Shown here piece after piece: positions 60,584 through 64,000 of a stretch of DNA of 64,000 nt. Location: positions 2,046,001 to 2,110,000 of the forward strand of contig NZ_CP011504.1 of assembly GCF_001028665.1 (NCBI RefSeq), in the 5' to 3' direction. This stretch comes from Burkholderia pyrrocinia. Lineage in GTDB: Bacteria > Pseudomonadota > Gammaproteobacteria > Burkholderiales > Burkholderiaceae. Below the pieces are notes generated by a model. The model saw only the letters and a program-made list of their open reading frames with translations, was not told where the DNA came from and ran no database searches. Within the stretch, counting starts at the first letter, position 1. Each line of letters opens with the position of its first letter. Position numbers and translations under genes: made by a program.

Positions 60584-61531
60584 ATGCGAATTCTGGTGGT
60601 AGGGGCCGGCGCGGTCGGCGGATACTTCGGCGGCCGGCTGGCCGCGGCGGGGCGCGACGTGACGTTCCTGGTGCGTGACGGCCGCGCGGCCGCGCTGGCG
60701 CGCGACGGGCTGCTGATCCGCAGCCCGCGCGGCGATCTGACACTCGCGAACGTGCAGACCGTGCGCGCGGCCGATGCCGGCGCCGGGGTTGCGCCGTTCG
60801 ACCTCGTGCTGCTGAGCTGCAAGGCGTACAGCCTCGACGACGCGATTGTCTCGTTCGCGCCGTTCGTCGGGCCGCAGACGCTGATCCTGCCGATGCTCAA
60901 CGGGATGCGACATCTCGACGTGCTGCGCGACCGGTTCGGCGCCGCGCAGGTGCTCGGCGGGCTGTGCGTGATCGCGGCGACGCTCGATCGCGAGCAGCGC
61001 ATCGTGCACCTGAACGACACGCACGGCGTGTCGTTCGGCGAACTGGCCGGCGGCGAGTCGCCGCGCGTGCGCGCGGTGGCCGACGTGCTCGGCGGCGCGG
61101 GTTTCGACGCGACGCTCAGCGACGATATCGCCGCGCGGATGTGGGAGAAGTGGGTGTTCCTCGCGACGCTCGCCGCCAGCACGTCGCTGTTCCGCGGCTC
61201 GGTCGGCGACATTCTCGCCGCGCCCGACGGCCGCCGCCTGCTCGAGACGATGCTCGGCGAATGCAGCGCGATTGCCGAACACAACGGCCACCGGCCCGAC
61301 CCGGCGGCAATCGAGCGGATGCAGCGGATGGTGCTGACGCCGTCGCCGCTGACCGCGTCGATGCTGCGCGACGTCGAGAACCATGCGCGTGTCGAAGCCG
61401 ATCACGTGATCGGCGACCTGCTCGCGCGCCGCGATCCGCAGGCGGCCGATGCGCTGTCGCTGCTGCGGATCGCATACAACCACCTGAAGGCGTACGAAGT
61501 GCGCACCGCACGCGAGCACGCGGCCGCGTAA
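60584..61531 (+). CDS. 2-dehydropantoate 2-reductase family protein (PanE-like)
   Basis: 315 residues, strong RBS (AAGGAGG). N-terminal Rossmann fold MRILVVGAGAVGGYFGGRLAAAGRDVTFLVR with the GxGAVG motif, LLSCKAYSLDDAI (conserved lysine in the SCKAY position) and a C-terminal helical domain (MWEKWVFLATLAASTSL; SMLRDVENHARVEADHVIGDLL). The family reduces ketopantoate with NADPH for pantothenate synthesis; several paralogues act on other 2-oxo acids, and this solitary copy may be one of those. Ends with an Ala-rich tail. Transcribed alone from the promoter at 60478-60508. Confidence 0.85.
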   Translation: MRILVVGAGAVGGYFGGRLAAAGRDVTFLVRDGRAAALARDGLLIRSPRGDLTLANVQTVRAADAGAGVAPFDLVLLSCKAYSLDDAIVSFAPFVGPQTLILPMLNGMRHLDVLRDRFGAAQVLGGLCVIAATLDREQRIVHLNDTHGVSFGELAGGESPRVRAVADVLGGAGFDATLSDDIAARMWEKWVFLATLAASTSLFRGSVGDILAAPDGRRLLETMLGECSAIAEHNGHRPDPAAIERMQRMVLTPSPLTASMLRDVENHARVEADHVIGDLLARRDPQAADALSLLRIAYNHLKAYEVRTAREHAAA

Positions 61532-61805
61532 TCGCCGGCATCGGCGCATCGCCCGGGCCCGGCGGCTGGCCGCCGGGCGGTCGCGCCGGTGCGTTCCGCG
61601 CTGCACAAATTTGCCATCCAGCGCCGTTTGCGGCCGGAAAGCGCAAAAAAGTATCGAAAATCAGGCGTAAAGTTGGTGGAGCCGCGCGCTCGATCGACCT
61701 ACATTGCTTCCCATGCGACCGGTCGTATCACCGTGACAAACATGCGGTGCACGAGCGAACAGCCGAACAGGCCGGTCGACACTACATGGGAATGGAGACG
61801 CCAAG

Positions 61806-62765
61806 ATGATGCACCCCGATCTCGAAGTGGTCGAAGTGCGACGCGACGAGTCGTTCAAGGTCTGGTCGCACGGCTATCCGTATCGCACGATCCGCTGGCA
61901 TTTCCATCCCGAATTCGAACTGCACCTGATCGTCGCGACCAGCGGCAAGTATTTCGTCGGCGATCACGTCGGGTCGTTCGGCCCCGGCCATCTCGTGCTG
62001 CTCGGCCCGAACCTGCCGCACAACTGGGTCAGCGACATGGCCGAAGGCGAAACCGTCGAGCGCCGCAACCTCGTGATCCAGTTCGCCCCGGCATTCGTGC
62101 GCCGCTGCATGGACGCGTTTCCCGAATGCCGCGATGCGCAGGCGCTGCTCGACGATGCGCGGCGCGGCGTCGGTTTCGACGAAGCGACCAGCGCCGCGAT
62201 CGCGCCGCTGTTCGACGCACTGCTGGCGGCGCGCGGCATGCGCCGCATCGCGCTGTTCATGACGATCCTCGAACGGCTTTGCTGCGCCGACGAGCGCACG
62301 CTGCTCGCGAGCCCCGCGTACGACCAGGCCGATGTCACGCCCACGCGGCTCAGCCATGCGCTGTCGTATATCGGCAAGAACCTCGCATCCGAGCTGCGCG
62401 AGTCCGAGCTCGCGCAACTGACCGGGCAGAGCGTCAGCGCATTCTCGCGCGCGTTCCACCGCCACACGGGCATGCCGTTCGTCCAGTACGTGAACCGGCT
62501 GCGGATCGAATCCGCGTGCCAGATGCTGCTTGCCGACGACGCGAGCATCACCGACATCTGCTTCCAGGCCGGCTTCAACAACGTATCGAACTTCAACCGC
62601 CAGTTCCGCGCGGTGAAGGGGATGGCGCCGTCCGAATTCCGTGCGCTGCAGCGCCTGAACGCGCGCAGCCGCGAACTCGCGCTGCATGCGGCACCCACCG
62701 GCAACCCGATGCCGCCGCGCGTGCTGACGCCCGGCGCGCCCGAACTCGCGCCGCAGCCCGGATGA
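61806..62765 (+). CDS. AraC-family regulator (cupin N-domain), likely regulator of the sugar ABC operon
   Basis: 319 residues. The N-terminal cupin-type sensor (about 1-140) has SHGYPYRTIRWHFHPEFELHLIVATSGKYFVGDHVGSFGPGHLVLLGPNLPHNWVS, with the His/Glu pattern of sugar-binding AraC proteins. The C-terminal double HTH reads ASELRESELAQLTGQSVSAFSRAFHRHTGMPFVQYVNRLRIESACQMLLADDASITDICFQAGFNNVSNFNRQF. It precedes a sugar ABC transport operon on the same strand by 168 nt, so local control of that operon is likely. Confidence 0.9.
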   Translation: MMHPDLEVVEVRRDESFKVWSHGYPYRTIRWHFHPEFELHLIVATSGKYFVGDHVGSFGPGHLVLLGPNLPHNWVSDMAEGETVERRNLVIQFAPAFVRRCMDAFPECRDAQALLDDARRGVGFDEATSAAIAPLFDALLAARGMRRIALFMTILERLCCADERTLLASPAYDQADVTPTRLSHALSYIGKNLASELRESELAQLTGQSVSAFSRAFHRHTGMPFVQYVNRLRIESACQMLLADDASITDICFQAGFNNVSNFNRQFRAVKGMAPSEFRALQRLNARSRELALHAAPTGNPMPPRVLTPGAPELAPQPG

Positions 62766-62933
62766 TCGCCGGGCTGTCGCCCGCCTGACTTTTCCACGCC
62801 GTTTCACCCGGCCGATCGCGTCGCTCACGTCGCGAGGGGCTCGTTCAACCACGAAAAAGCCGCACACCGCGGCTCGCATAGCGCCGGAGCAAGCGCTGAC
62901 GCGCAAACGCCGGCCGACAATGGAGACACCGTC

Positions 62934-63875
62934 ATGACGCAAGCATCGCCCGCTTCATCCCGTCGCCACGCCGCCCGCGTGACGGCCTTCGCCGCGCTCG
63001 CCGTCGCGGCCTTGCTGCCCGCCGCCGCGCCTGCCGCGCCGCTTCGGATCGGCATGACGTTCCAGGAGCTGAACAACCCGTATTTCGTGACGATGCAGAA
63101 GGCGCTGAACGATGCGGCGACGTCGATCGGCGCGCAGGTCGTCGTGACCGATGCGCATCACGACGTCAGCAAGCAGGTGAGCGACGTCGAGGACATGCTG
63201 CAGAAGAAGATCGACATCCTGCTCGTGAATCCGACCGATTCGACCGGGATCCAGTCGGCGATCACGCAGGCGAAGAAGGCCGGTGCGGTGGTCGTCGCCG
63301 TCGATGCGAATGCGAACGGGCCGGTCGATTCGTTCGTCGGCTCGAAGAATTACGACGCGGGCGTGATGTCGTGCGAATACCTCGCGAAGGCGATCGGCGG
63401 CAGCGGCGAGGTCGCGATCCTCGACGGCATTCCGGTCGTGCCGATCCTCGAACGCGTGCGCGGCTGCAAGGCCGGGCTCGCGAAATTCCCGAACGTGAAG
63501 CTCGTCGACACGCAGAACGGCAAGCAGGAGCGCGCGACCGCGCTGTCGGTCACCGAAAACATGATCTCAGCGCGTCCGAACCTGAAGGGCATCTTCAGCG
63601 TGAACGACGGCGGCTCGATGGGCGCGCTCGCCGCGATCGAGGGTTCCGGCAAGGACATCAAGCTGACGAGCGTCGACGGCGCGCCCGAGGCGATCGCCGC
63701 GATCCAGAAGCCGAACTCGAAGTTCATCGAGACGACCGCGCAGTTCCCGGCCGACCAGGTGCGCATCGCGCTCGGCATCGCGATCGCGCGCAAGTGGGGC
63801 GCGACGGTGCCGAAGGCGATCCCGGTCGACGTGAAGGTCGTCGATCGCAGCAATGCGAAGGGCTTCAGCTGGTGA
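62934..63875 (+). CDS. sugar ABC transporter periplasmic binding protein (RbsB-like)
   Basis: 313 residues. Signal peptide (RVTAFAALAVAALLPAAAPAAP), then the type I periplasmic-binding fold: LRIGMTFQELNNPYFVTMQKALNDAATSIGAQVVVTDAHHDVSKQVSDVEDMLQKKIDILLVNPTDSTGI, and in the second lobe GIPVVPILERVRGCKAGLAKFP and KGIFSVNDGGSMGALAAIEGSG, all typical of the ribose/xylose group. The exact sugar or polyol cannot be read from sequence. The ATPase gene starts 63 nt later. Confidence 0.92.
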   Translation: MTQASPASSRRHAARVTAFAALAVAALLPAAAPAAPLRIGMTFQELNNPYFVTMQKALNDAATSIGAQVVVTDAHHDVSKQVSDVEDMLQKKIDILLVNPTDSTGIQSAITQAKKAGAVVVAVDANANGPVDSFVGSKNYDAGVMSCEYLAKAIGGSGEVAILDGIPVVPILERVRGCKAGLAKFPNVKLVDTQNGKQERATALSVTENMISARPNLKGIFSVNDGGSMGALAAIEGSGKDIKLTSVDGAPEAIAAIQKPNSKFIETTAQFPADQVRIALGIAIARKWGATVPKAIPVDVKVVDRSNAKGFSW

Positions 63876-63937
63876 ACGACGTGCGATGCGACGCGAAGGG
63901 CGGCGGCATGGCCGCTGCCCTTCGCACGGAGAAGCCG

Positions 63938-64000
63938 ATGGAATCGATACTCAGGCTCAGCCACATCACGAAAAGCTTTCCGGGCGTGAAGGCGCTGTCC
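63938..64000 (+). CDS. sugar ABC transporter ATP-binding protein, N-terminal fragment (cut by window end)
   Basis: GGAG precedes the ATG at 63938. The visible start, ESILRLSHITKSFPGVKALS, is the standard beginning of RbsA/XylG-type ATPases (L-x-h-x-x-I-x-K-x-F-P-G-V-x-A-L). The remainder, with its two nucleotide-binding domains, lies outside. Confidence 0.88.
   Translation, partial: MESILRLSHITKSFPGVKALS

Overview
The window is GC-rich (roughly two thirds G+C by eye), densely coded and dominated by NNC/NNG codons. Protein families and layout point to a beta-proteobacterium of the Burkholderia cepacia complex, probably from a secondary replicon: many solitary regulators, an OprB porin, a periplasmic trehalase, isoquinoline 1-oxidoreductase-like enzymes and a cepacia-complex-type type III secretion system (T3SS). 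I saw no tRNA, rRNA, intact insertion sequence or CRISPR array.

Region 1 (1-11240), metabolism and transport: the 3' end of an alpha/beta hydrolase, a FabI-type enoyl reductase, a YcaQ/AlkX-type DNA glycosylase (minus), a candidate small-RNA transcript with a very strong terminator (about 2540-2716), a DHA2-type MFS exporter (minus), a trehalase, an OprB porin (minus), and an Nramp-family metal transporter behind a long leader holding two tiny ORFs and a large stem-loop.

Region 2 (11361-44306), the T3SS island: two divergent LuxR-type regulators without a luxI gene, then a tightly overlapping plus-strand operon sctV-S-C-D-F?-I-J-K-L-N-O-T-U, then an asparagine synthetase. Converging on this from the right is a minus-strand set: sctQ, sctR, a lytic transglycosylase and a giant 3,866-residue protein with a C-terminal LysM domain and a duplicated metallopeptidase-like module. 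A stand-alone OmpR-type DNA-binding protein ends the island. SctU lacks the NPTH autocleavage motif, and I find no sctP and no classical translocator genes. The export apparatus, ATPase, rings, rod and secretin all look intact.

Region 3 (44307-48460): a molybdopterin hydroxylase pair (iorAB-like, minus) with a divergent AraC regulator; the shared promoter region carries two perfect 12-nt direct repeats 21 nt apart.

Region 4 (48461-56531): a truncated sugar-nucleotide epimerase preceded by a small coupled ORF, a low-GC gap of about 1.8 kb containing a diverged inverted copy of that small ORF, then five consecutive exported, low-complexity proteins (Gly/Ser-rich, and one with a 33-bp repeat array encoding Pro-Glu-rich repeats), followed by a VpsR-like sigma-54 activator. 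This looks like an uncharacterised cell-surface or matrix locus.

Region 5 (56532-64000): a zinc-ribbon membrane protein, a small conserved unknown, a LuxR/RcsB-type response regulator behind a perfect palindrome, a chemoreceptor, a ketopantoate reductase-family enzyme behind a palindrome-covered promoter, and the start of a sugar ABC transport operon with its AraC regulator (binding protein complete, ATPase cut by the window end).
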